From contig NC_009441.1 in assembly GCF_000016645.1 (NCBI RefSeq), positions 1,116,001-1,180,000 of the forward strand: a DNA stretch of 64,000 nucleotides, in the 5' to 3' direction. The notes beneath the pieces are model-generated. The model was given only the letters and a program-made list of their open reading frames with translations. It was not told the DNA's origin and searched no databases. Shown here piece after piece: positions 25,295-33,302 of this stretch (its first letter is position 1; each line of letters begins with the position of its first letter). The DNA is from Flavobacterium johnsoniae UW101 (lineage in GTDB: Bacteria > Bacteroidota > Bacteroidia > Flavobacteriales > Flavobacteriaceae). The translations under genes were made by a program, and so were the position numbers.

Positions 25295-26118
25295 TGAGAT
25301 GAATACTCTTTTGTACTTGATGCTTTTAAATTTGATCTTAAACCAATAAAAAATGCACGGACAAAATTCATTTTTCCCGTTTTATATTTTTCAGAAAGCA
25401 GACTCACATAAAATGAATCAAATTTCATTGGAAGTACTTTTTCTAATTTCATATCGACTTTTTCGAAAAGTGATTTTATCGCTTTTTTTGAAAAATGCCA
25501 AAAATGAATTGGCACATCAAAAGCTGCCCAAAATTCTCCATAATGTTTTGCGTCGAAAGATTTAAAATTTGGAACCGCAACAATTAATGTTCCAGTTGGT
25601 TTTAACAAACGCTTCAATTCCTGAATTTGAAGTTCTAAATTTGGAACATGTTCCAAAACGTGCCACATGGTAATTACGTCAAAAGAATTATTTTCTAAAG
25701 AAGCTGTTTCTTCTGCAAACGAAATTCCTTTTTGCTTTGCAATATTTTTTGCCCGGTCGCTCGGTTCAATTCCAATTACATTCCAGCCGTCATTTTTTGC
25801 CGTTAATAAAAAATCTCCGGTTCCGGCTCCAATGTCTAAAATTTTTCCTTTTTGAGATTGTTCTGAATTTATCAAATTCAGTTTATTTTTTAAAGCGATA
25901 CTTTTTACAAAATGATATGCTTTTTCAAAAAAAGAACGTTTGTTATCTGTATGCGAAATGTAATCTTCACTTTCGTAATATCTTCCTAAATTTTCTAAAT
26001 CCGGCTGCGGAGAAGTAATCAGCATATCCAGATTTTCATCATAGTACAAATCGAAAATTTCTTTTGAAACAGAATGGTCTTTTACAGTAAGAAAATGTTT
26101 TTTATTTAAAACGTCCAT
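25270..26118 (-). CDS. Class I SAM-dependent methyltransferase
   Basis: The 282-residue protein has the SAM-binding motif I LDIGAGTGDFLLTAKNDGW (about 93-111), an acidic motif II in VIGIEPSDRAKNIAKQ, and post-motif FDVITMWHVLEHVPNLE typical of the Methyltransf_23/UbiG-like group. An N-terminal segment (SKEIFDLYYDENLDMLITSPQP) resembles those of methyltransferases that act on glycan or small molecules. The substrate cannot be read. Its 3' end lies in repeat copy B. Confidence 0.87.
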   Translation of the reverse strand: MDVLNKKHFLTVKDHSVSKEIFDLYYDENLDMLITSPQPDLENLGRYYESEDYISHTDNKRSFFEKAYHFVKSIALKNKLNLINSEQSQKGKILDIGAGTGDFLLTAKNDGWNVIGIEPSDRAKNIAKQKGISFAEETASLENNSFDVITMWHVLEHVPNLELQIQELKRLLKPTGTLIVAVPNFKSFDAKHYGEFWAAFDVPIHFWHFSKKAIKSLFEKVDMKLEKVLPMKFDSFYVSLLSEKYKTGKMNFVRAFFIGLRSNLKASSTKEYSSHIYVLKNS

Positions 26119-26200
26119 TTTTTAATTCTTGGTATTTTTTGGTTTAATTCATGAGAAATGCTAAAAATGAAAAATCACTTTTAGCATTATTTTTTTATTT

Positions 26201-26668
26201 CTATTTGTTGTTTGTCCAATTTATTTTAACTGCTTTAATTTTTTCATTTTCGATTCTTGTATTTTGATAAACACTAAAACCGTTTTTGATATAAAATAAC
26301 AAAGGCGATTTATAAACTTCGCCATTTTGCATTATATCATTTTCATGATCGATAACCCAGCCATTCAAATTGAAATTATTTCTTTTTAATTCTTCAATCA
26401 ATTTTGTTCCGTTTCCTTTTCCTTGAATTTGATTATTTATCATTATCGAAAACCAAACTTCCTGATCTCGAAAAAAAGTAAAAGCCCAGCCTCCTATTTG
26501 ATTTTCGTCTTTCAGCAAATAATGTTTTACTTCGATCAAACTATCCAAATACAAATCAAATTCTTCAAATACTGCATGACCAAACTGAATCGGAAATGCA
26601 TTGTTACGAAGATGCATTAAAACCTTTTTTTCTTCTAATGATAAATTTTCTATTCTAACAACTTTCAT
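26201..26668 (-). CDS. GNAT-like N-acetyltransferase
   Basis: I take the ATG at 26668 (MKVVRIENLSLEEKK) as the start, giving 155 residues; a TTG at 26683 would overlap a parS-like site. The acetyl-CoA binding motif is present as NNQIQGKGNGTKLIEELK (about 87-104), matching Q/RxxGxG/A. The preceding strand EVWFSIMINN fits the GNAT fold. The substrate is unknown. Confidence 0.7.
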   Translation of the reverse strand: MKVVRIENLSLEEKKVLMHLRNNAFPIQFGHAVFEEFDLYLDSLIEVKHYLLKDENQIGGWAFTFFRDQEVWFSIMINNQIQGKGNGTKLIEELKRNNFNLNGWVIDHENDIMQNGEVYKSPLLFYIKNGFSVYQNTRIENEKIKAVKINWTNNK

Positions 26669-26683
26669 TAAAATTGAATTCAA

Positions 26684-26699
26684 TGTTTCACGTGGAACA
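26684..26699. other. parS-like centromere site (exact consensus)
   Basis: TGTTTCACGTGGAACA is, on the other strand, TGTTCCACGTGAAACA, the canonical Bacillus-type parS 16-mer bound by ParB. It lies just upstream of the GNAT-like gene, about 2.2 kb from the main cluster. Confidence 0.8.
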
Positions 26700-26707
26700 A
26701 AATTTAA

Positions 26708-26772
26708 TTTTCAGTCTCAGTTTTCAGTCTCAGTTAAAAATACTGAAAACTGAAAACTGCGACTGAAAACTT
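26708..26772. repeat. Hairpin built from 7-bp tandem units, downstream of mnmG
   Basis: The left arm (26708-26740) and right arm (26741-26772) are imperfect inverted repeats of about 32 bp. The right arm contains ACTGAAA units at 26742, 26749 and 26762. It sits 2 bp past the mnmG stop and may terminate mnmG. Confidence 0.6.
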
Positions 26773-26774
26773 TT

Positions 26775-28646
26775 CTATCTTCCCATATAAATCAAAAGCA
26801 CGGAAATATCACTTGGTGATACGCCGCTAATTCTTGATGCCTGAGAAATTGTAACAGGTCGAATTTTGCTTAATTTTTGTTTTGCTTCAATCGACATTGA
26901 TTTAATTTTATTGTAATCGAAATTCTCCGGAATTTTTACTTCTTCTAAACGATTTAGTTTATCAGCATTATTTCTTTCTTTTTCGATATAACCAGAATAC
27001 TTAACTTGAATTACGGCTTGCTCAACAATTTCTTCATCCAGATTATTTTCTTTGATATAAGAATCTACTTTTTCAAATTTCAGCATATCCTCTAATTCAA
27101 TCTGCGGACGAGAAAAAACTTTAAACATTTTATCGCCTTGTGAAATTGGTGCCGATTCTTTTTCAATTAAAATTGGATTTGTTTCTGCAACTGTTACACT
27201 TGTTTCTTTAAAGAAGGCAACCATCTTTTCAGACTCGTTAAGTTTATGCTCCATTCTTCTCATTCGATCTTCAGAAGCTAAACCAATTTCGAACGACATT
27301 GGCGTCAGTCTGAAATCGGCATTATCTTGTCGCAGCAAAGTTCTGTATTCTGCTCTTGATGTAAACATACGATAAGGTTCTTCTGTTCCTTTCGTAATTA
27401 AGTCGTCGATCAAAACTCCAATATACGCTTCGTCACGTTTTAAAATTAACGGCGCTTTTTCATGCACTTTTAAATGCGCATTTATTCCTGCCATCAAACC
27501 TTGCGAAGCTGCTTCTTCATATCCTGTCGTTCCATTAATTTGTCCGGCAAAATATAATCCTTCAACTAACTTAGTTTCCAAAGTATGTTTCAATTGTGTC
27601 GGCGGGAAATAATCATATTCGATTGCATAACCCGGACGGAAGAATTTCACATTTTCAAAACCGGCAACAGAGCGCAAAGCTTTAAACTGAATATCCTCCG
27701 GAAGCGAAGTTGAAAATCCGTTTACATAAACTTCACAAGTATTCCATCCTTCCGGTTCAACAAAAAGCTGATGACGTTCTTTATCTGCAAAACGATTAAT
27801 CTTATCTTCGATCGAAGGACAATATCTCGGACCTAAACTTTTTATTCTTCCGTTGAACATTGGTGAACGATCAAAACCTTCTCTCAAAATATCATGAACA
27901 TTCAGCGACGTGTATGTCATGTAACAAGAACGTTGTTGCGTTAAAGGTTTTGTCAAATCAGAATATGAAAATTTATCTGGTTTTGCATCTCCTTTTTCTT
28001 CGTTCATTTTAGAATAATCCAAAGAACGTCCATCAACTCGTGGCGGCGTTCCTGTTTTCATTCTTCCAGCTTCAAATCCGGCTTTCACTAAATCTTCGGT
28101 AATTCCGGTTGCAGCACTCTCGCCTGCTCTTCCTCCTCCAAATTGTTTTTCTCCAATATGAATTAATCCGTTCAAAAAAGTCCCGTTTGTCAACACAACC
28201 GATTTGGATCGAATCTCAACTCCAAGTGAAGTTCTGATTCCTTTTATCTTTCCGTTCTCGATAATCAAACCTTTTACCATCTCTTGGTAAAAATCTAAAT
28301 TTGGAGTTCCCTCCAACATCATTCTCCATTCTTCTGCAAAACGCATTCGATCACTTTGAACTCTCGGCGACCACATCGCAGGTCCTTTTGATTTGTTCAA
28401 CATCTTAAACTGAATTGCAGTTCGATCTGAAACAATTCCGGAGTATCCTCCAAGCGCATCGATCTCACGAACAATTTGTCCTTTTGCAATTCCTCCCATT
28501 GCAGGGTTGCAAGACATCTGGGCAATGTTCTGCAAACTCATTGTAACCAACAAAGTTTTGGATCCTAAATTTGCGGCCGCTGCCGCGGCTTCAGATCCTG
28601 CATGACCAGCACCAACTACAATAACATCGTACTCTTCTAAAAACAT
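26775..28646 (-). CDS. mnmG: tRNA uridine-5-carboxymethylaminomethyl(34) synthesis enzyme MnmG
   Basis: This 623-residue protein has the FAD-binding glycine motif VVGAGHAGSEAAAAAANLG (about 11-29), followed by MSCNPAMGGIAKGQIVREID and GTPPRVDGRSLDYSKM, the GidA signatures. The C-terminal helical part binds MnmE and tRNA. With MnmE it modifies the wobble uridine of several tRNAs. The length is usual. In many bacteria gidA/mnmG lies near oriC and parAB, and here the parS-like cluster begins directly upstream of its start. Confidence 0.97.
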   Translation of the reverse strand: MFLEEYDVIVVGAGHAGSEAAAAAANLGSKTLLVTMSLQNIAQMSCNPAMGGIAKGQIVREIDALGGYSGIVSDRTAIQFKMLNKSKGPAMWSPRVQSDRMRFAEEWRMMLEGTPNLDFYQEMVKGLIIENGKIKGIRTSLGVEIRSKSVVLTNGTFLNGLIHIGEKQFGGGRAGESAATGITEDLVKAGFEAGRMKTGTPPRVDGRSLDYSKMNEEKGDAKPDKFSYSDLTKPLTQQRSCYMTYTSLNVHDILREGFDRSPMFNGRIKSLGPRYCPSIEDKINRFADKERHQLFVEPEGWNTCEVYVNGFSTSLPEDIQFKALRSVAGFENVKFFRPGYAIEYDYFPPTQLKHTLETKLVEGLYFAGQINGTTGYEEAASQGLMAGINAHLKVHEKAPLILKRDEAYIGVLIDDLITKGTEEPYRMFTSRAEYRTLLRQDNADFRLTPMSFEIGLASEDRMRRMEHKLNESEKMVAFFKETSVTVAETNPILIEKESAPISQGDKMFKVFSRPQIELEDMLKFEKVDSYIKENNLDEEIVEQAVIQVKYSGYIEKERNNADKLNRLEEVKIPENFDYNKIKSMSIEAKQKLSKIRPVTISQASRISGVSPSDISVLLIYMGR

Positions 28647-28709
28647 TTTGTTTTATTATTCTCTGCAAACCGTTTAAGGCAGTTCTCAGAATTAACTTTA
28701 TTTTCTTTT

Positions 28710-28725
28710 TGTTCCACGTAGAACG
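28710..28725. other. Degenerate parS-like site
   Basis: TGTTCCACGTAGAACG matches the parS palindrome except for one inner base (A for G at the right centre). It lies 64 bp upstream of the mnmG start. Confidence 0.45.
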
Positions 28726-28894
28726 AATCTTTTAATTTCAATCTCAGAAAATCCAAATTCAAAACTTGAAGTTTCCATTCAATGTTTCAAGTTTCACGCT
28801 TTACAGCGTACACTTAAAACTATATTTCAATTCCGTTTTTCATTCTTTTACAAAGTAAAACGAAACGAAAAAATTAAAATCAAACCTAAAATTT

Positions 28895-29348
28895 GGTTCC
28901 ACGTGGAACCAAATTAATATCAAAAACTATCAAAACATCAGATTTAAAACATTTCTCAAACAAAGCTCAAAACAATTTTAAACCCAAATTCATCTATTCT
29001 AAATTTATTTTATTCGTTCCACGTGGAACGAAATATTTAAAAATATACTCTCTAAACAATATCTTGATTACTTATAAATATCAAAACTGTTTCACGTGGA
29101 ATATATTTCTTTACTTAAAACGAATTGAAAATTCCTCTAAACTGTTCCACGTGGAACTTGTTTTAAGAATTAAAAACTGAATTCTTTTATTCTGTTTTAT
29201 GTTCCACGTGGAACGAAATTATAAAATTGAGCCTCAATAATTAAAAACGTTTCACGTGGAACACAATATATTTAACCTTAAAAACATGTTTCACGTGGAA
29301 CATATCTCTAATTTTTATAGATGTTTAATTACTGTTCCACGTGAAACA
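28895..29348. other. Cluster of eight parS-like ParB-binding sites
   Basis: Eight 16-mers built on TTCCACGTGGAA / TTTCACGTGGAA lie at 28895-28910, 29015-29030, 29088-29103, 29143-29158, 29200-29215, 29248-29263, 29287-29302 and 29333-29348. The sites at 29287 and 29333 match the canonical parS palindrome exactly in one or other orientation. The site at 28895 is the core of a 24-bp perfect palindrome (28891-28914). Start-to-start spacing falls from 120 to about 40-75 bp. The intervening DNA is AT-rich with no gene. ParB bound here would nucleate the partition complex. Confidence 0.85.
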
Positions 29349-29748
29349 TTGCAATTTTTTCATCTTCTTTCGAACGCATTAGTTCAGCATCTGCATCACT
29401 TTTATCTTTATATCCACAGTAATGTAATATACCGTGAGCAAGAACACGTTTCAATTCTTCTTCAAAAGAAACATTAAAATCTTTAGCGTTGTCCTCTACT
29501 CTTTCAACAGATACAAAAATATCTCCGCTTATTTCGTTACCAACTGTATAATCAAAACTAATAATATCAGTTAGTGTATCGTGGTTTAAATACTCAACAT
29601 TTATTTTATGCAGGTATTCATCATCACAAAAAATATAATTTATTTCTCCCTCATTCTTCTCTTCAGAAACAATAACAGCGCTCAACCAATCTGTAAAAGC
29701 TTGTTCGTTGTCTAAAGAAAATTCGGTTTCGTAATTAAAGTTTATCAT
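29329..29748 (-). CDS. ybeY: rRNA maturation endoribonuclease YbeY
   Basis: This 139-residue protein has the zinc-binding motif of the family, VLAHGILHYCGYKDKSDAD (about 105-123), with His, His and a third ligand position changed from the usual His to Lys-Ser-Asp context (GYKD instead of GYDH). DEYLHKINVEYLNHDTLTDIISF is the other family signature. It processes 16S rRNA 3' ends. The start overlaps the DUF4175-like stop by 4 bp. The last codons (MFHVEQ) fall within the parS-like site at 29333-29348. Confidence 0.9.
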   Translation of the reverse strand: MINFNYETEFSLDNEQAFTDWLSAVIVSEEKNEGEINYIFCDDEYLHKINVEYLNHDTLTDIISFDYTVGNEISGDIFVSVERVEDNAKDFNVSFEEELKRVLAHGILHYCGYKDKSDADAELMRSKEDEKIAMFHVEQ

Positions 29749-32700
29749 TTTGTATTAAAATATTCTTGAACCTTTTGATTAAAATTCGAGCGCAAAGGTA
29801 GCGATTGTCTATTTAAAATTTCTACACTATTTAAATAATCAGTTAATGAGCTTGGTAGAGCATTTGAACGATTAGAAAATTCAGTCTTATTTGTTTCAGA
29901 TTGACGCTTCGTATCTTGACCTTGTTCCTGGACTGCATTGTTTAATTTTAATAGTTCTTGCTGAATATTTAAAATTCTCTGCAGGTTCTCATTCTTAAAT
30001 CCTTTATTTAAAATCTGTTTTTCTGAAGCTTTCATCTGTTCTATTGCAGATCTTCCTTGAGCATCTAATCCTTTTTTAGCTAACTCTTTTTGTAAAGCTT
30101 CACGAAGTTTAACCTGCTCTTTGTAAATCTCCATTATCTTTTCAGCATCTCCTTCTCCATCTTCGCCTTCATTTCCATCCTTTCCTTTTCCACCTTCTTT
30201 ACTTCCTTGTCCATTTTTACCCTGACCATTTTTACCTTCTTTACCATTTCCTTCTTTTCCTTGCCCGCTGTCCTGACCTTGTTTTCCTTCTCCACTTTTT
30301 CCCTGCTGCCCACTTCCTGGTTTGTCTCCGGGTTTCATTCCTTCTTTCATTTTATCAGCAAGACCTTTTTGTTTTTGAATAATATCTGGTAATTGCATCC
30401 CTTGCCCATCCCCTGGTTTTGGTTTTCCAGTTCCCGGTTTTGACATTTGCATCTGCATATTATTTAAAAGATCACTTAAAAAATCGGCTAATTTGTTTGC
30501 AGATGAAACAGCATATTGCTGATGCGAAACTCCTTTTGGGATTTGAACATCGGTTAAAACTTCAATTGCTTTATCCATATTATATTGTACGTTGCCAATT
30601 TCCTTCGTAACATCTTCAGCTATTTTTGGATTTCTAAGAGACATTGCAAACAAACTATCATCTACATGACGGAACTGTTGTTTTAAATTCTGCTGAATTT
30701 TTATGTTCTTTGTATAGGCTGAAGAACCTAATTTCATCGATTTAAATTGTTTCATAACATCTTCCTGAGATAATGAAAAAGCTAAAAGGTTATCCAGAAT
30801 CTGACGAAGCATGGCAACATCTTCTACTAATTGTTCCTGTTCTCCGCCTTCCATACTTGAACTCATTTGCTCTGCCATAGACTTCATTTTCTTTGAAGCA
30901 CTTTTTTGTTTTGGCTTAGCCGAAGAAGTATTCTTTTTATTTAATTCTTCTGAAGCTTTATTCAAATCATTCTCTACGTCTTTTTCTTTAGAAGCATCTT
31001 TAGGAATATCTAATGGAGATTTCAAACTATTGTTTTCGTCTTTCAAATCTTTAAGATCTTCTTTGATTTTATCAAATGATTTATTGATATCGTCCTGCTT
31101 CTCTTTTGTGTTTTCTACATCTTTATTAGAAAGCTGTTCTTGTTTTTCGGCTAACTTATTTAGCTTCTCTGCAACCTGCTCTGCTTTCTTTTCTACATAA
31201 AAACGTTTCGTTAATTCAACTAATTGTTCTAAATTACGAGATTGGTTTTTGCTGATTTGTTTAAACTTTTCCATCTTATCAAACAACTCATCGCTGTTTA
31301 ATTTATCATTTAAGTTCTTCAACTCATCCATCAATTTTTGATTTTTCTCTAAATCTTTCTCGGCATTATCTAAACGCTTTTGTAAATCTTCGGCAGTTTT
31401 ATCTTTCTTATCGGTATTGTATTTATCTAAATTCTTGTTCATTTTTTCAGCAAACTGCTTCATTATTTCGTCTTGCTGTTTCTGACGTTTGATAAAATCA
31501 TTTACTTTTTGCTGATCTTTAAACTCTAAATTATCTTTTTCTTTTCCGGCATTTTTTAGTTTATCCATTTCAGAAAATTGCTTTTCCTGATTCTTTAATG
31601 ATTTAGATAAACTATTAATGTTAGCATTTTGCTGTTTCAGTTCTGCATCCTGAATTTCATCTGTAGTAGAAACTCGGTCTGAAAACGTAGAAGATTTTGT
31701 ACTCTTAAATCCGTGCAATGCATCGTTATCAAAAACCTCAAAATAGTATTCATAAGATACTCCTTCTTCTACTGCAAGATTACTCGGGAAGTTAAAAACA
31801 AACTGATCGAATACTGCCTGCTTTACTGGAATGGTTCCGCGTTTTGCAGTTTGTGGTTTGCCATGTTCGTAATACACAATCTGCAATTTTGATAAACCGT
31901 AGTCATCACCAAGTCTTCCTAAAACATAATTCTTATCTAATTTTAAACTATCCGGAGCTGGCGAAACAGTGATTGTTGGATGCTGATCTTTAATAACTGA
32001 CAGCTGATAGTCTAATTTCTCGTAGTTTTTAACCTTATTATTCGAAGTAAGGATTTGATATTCTGTATTTTGATTGATCTTTTTAGCTAATTTAAACTCA
32101 TTTTCGGCCTTATTAAACTTCAAAATTGAGTTATCATCTTTCCAAACTACCTCTTGAGTCGACTGCGTTTTCATTTTCCAGGTTACAATTGTTCCTTCTG
32201 GTACGATTGTATTTCCGGTTCCCTGAATCGTTTCTGATTTCTTTTTTAGGTAAGATGGAAAATTCAAAACCATTTCGAAGTTGGCAATCGATGGAACTGT
32301 AATAACTTTTAATTCATATTCATTTGATGAAACTGAATTTCCTTCAAATGAAAACTGAACATCTGATGTAGGTTTTTCGATCTTAAATTCAAACTTTCCG
32401 GTTTGAGAAGATTCCATAAAATAGCTTTCGTTACCAATATGGATCATTACATTTTCTGGAACTACGTTTCCTTCTGTTTCAACTTTTACAATAAAATCTT
32501 TGTTTTGTTCTGTTTGAAGTTTGTCATTTAGAACCACAAATTTGAAAGGAGCCGGCGGTAAAAACGAAGCATTAAAATGTACTACTCTATTAAAACTCTG
32601 AGAAATTATATTGCTGTTTCCAGAAACAAAAAAGACTGCAAACAATAAAACCGGAATCAAAGCCAAAGGTAAATACTTCTTGTTTGATTTATAATTGATG

Positions 32701-33137
32701 GCATTTCCAAATGGAATTGGCTGCAATGAATTTGCTTTTTGTTCAATCGAAGCCAACATTAATTCTGAACTTTCAGCAGAATTTTCGTTTGAAGAAAGCT
32801 GTAAAAAGTTTGTCAGCTTATCACTTACTTCTGTAAAATGATTTCCAATAATAGCTGAAGCCTGATTATAATCGATTCCCTTTTGAAGTTTGAACAACTT
32901 AAAAATTGGAAACAAAATAAAACGAAACAACAGAAAAACTTCTACTGCAATAAATATCCAGAATAAAAGGGTTCTTCCTAATGGTTTAAGCCAAAGAAAA
33001 TACTCAATAAAAAGTGTAAACAGGAAATACAAAAGTCCAAAACCAATAAAAAGAAGTCCTCCTTTTATCAATTCATTCATATAATATTTCTTTATAAATC
33101 CTTCTAACTTCTGATATATTGCAGATGATGTTTTCAA
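29745..33137 (-). CDS. Large membrane/coiled-coil protein (DUF4175-like)
   Basis: The 1130-residue product has two or three N-terminal membrane segments (about 25-80 and 155-175), a beta-rich middle (about 190-480), a long Lys/Glu/Gln/Asn coiled-coil region (about 500-760), and a low-complexity Gly/Lys/Gln-rich stretch (about 925-1005, repeats like GKEGNGKEGKNG). It matches the flavobacterial DUF4175-like layout; function is not established. The frame begins with a TTG at 33137 (MKTSSAIYQKLEGF). The first in-frame ATG is at 33080 (MNELIKGG), but the conserved-looking LEGFIKKYY before it favours the longer start. It is coupled to ybeY (ATGA). Confidence 0.72.
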   Translation of the reverse strand: MKTSSAIYQKLEGFIKKYYMNELIKGGLLFIGFGLLYFLFTLFIEYFLWLKPLGRTLLFWIFIAVEVFLLFRFILFPIFKLFKLQKGIDYNQASAIIGNHFTEVSDKLTNFLQLSSNENSAESSELMLASIEQKANSLQPIPFGNAINYKSNKKYLPLALIPVLLFAVFFVSGNSNIISQSFNRVVHFNASFLPPAPFKFVVLNDKLQTEQNKDFIVKVETEGNVVPENVMIHIGNESYFMESSQTGKFEFKIEKPTSDVQFSFEGNSVSSNEYELKVITVPSIANFEMVLNFPSYLKKKSETIQGTGNTIVPEGTIVTWKMKTQSTQEVVWKDDNSILKFNKAENEFKLAKKINQNTEYQILTSNNKVKNYEKLDYQLSVIKDQHPTITVSPAPDSLKLDKNYVLGRLGDDYGLSKLQIVYYEHGKPQTAKRGTIPVKQAVFDQFVFNFPSNLAVEEGVSYEYYFEVFDNDALHGFKSTKSSTFSDRVSTTDEIQDAELKQQNANINSLSKSLKNQEKQFSEMDKLKNAGKEKDNLEFKDQQKVNDFIKRQKQQDEIMKQFAEKMNKNLDKYNTDKKDKTAEDLQKRLDNAEKDLEKNQKLMDELKNLNDKLNSDELFDKMEKFKQISKNQSRNLEQLVELTKRFYVEKKAEQVAEKLNKLAEKQEQLSNKDVENTKEKQDDINKSFDKIKEDLKDLKDENNSLKSPLDIPKDASKEKDVENDLNKASEELNKKNTSSAKPKQKSASKKMKSMAEQMSSSMEGGEQEQLVEDVAMLRQILDNLLAFSLSQEDVMKQFKSMKLGSSAYTKNIKIQQNLKQQFRHVDDSLFAMSLRNPKIAEDVTKEIGNVQYNMDKAIEVLTDVQIPKGVSHQQYAVSSANKLADFLSDLLNNMQMQMSKPGTGKPKPGDGQGMQLPDIIQKQKGLADKMKEGMKPGDKPGSGQQGKSGEGKQGQDSGQGKEGNGKEGKNGQGKNGQGSKEGGKGKDGNEGEDGEGDAEKIMEIYKEQVKLREALQKELAKKGLDAQGRSAIEQMKASEKQILNKGFKNENLQRILNIQQELLKLNNAVQEQGQDTKRQSETNKTEFSNRSNALPSSLTDYLNSVEILNRQSLPLRSNFNQKVQEYFNTK

Positions 33138-33193
33138 AATAAAATCTCTTTTAATTATAACCCATAAAAGTAGTAATTATAACGATAAGTCTG

Positions 33194-33264
33194 AAAGCCA
33201 AAAGTCGAAAGTCAAAAGTTTAGCACACAGCTAAAAACCTTTCAAACTTTCGACTTTTGGCTTT
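33194..33264. repeat. 19-bp perfect inverted repeat made of 7-bp units
   Basis: The arms 33194-33212 and 33246-33264 are exact reverse complements with a 33-bp loop. The left arm begins a run of heptamers AAAGCCA, AAAGTCG, AAAGTCA and AAAGTTT (33194-33221). The right arm overlaps the gltX -33 region. Confidence 0.75.
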
Positions 33265-33284
33265 TGACTAATATCGTATCTTTG
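33255..33284 (+). promoter_or_regulatory. Promoter of gltX
   Basis: TTTTG at 33255-33259, a 17-bp spacer, and a perfect TATCTTTG at 33277-33284, 18 bases before the ATG at 33303. The right arm of the inverted repeat covers the -33 element. Confidence 0.7.
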
Positions 33285-33302
33285 CATCAAAATTTAAACA
33301 AA

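Noticed and set aside
28780..28800. Possible further parS site near 28785
   Set aside because: The stretch has TTTCAAGTTTCACG and lacks the central CACGTG, so it does not fit.
28893..29477. Rightward frames containing repeated VPRGT or MFHVEH peptides
   Set aside because: They are produced by translating the parS-like palindromes; the repeated peptides are the sites themselves and there is no other coding character.
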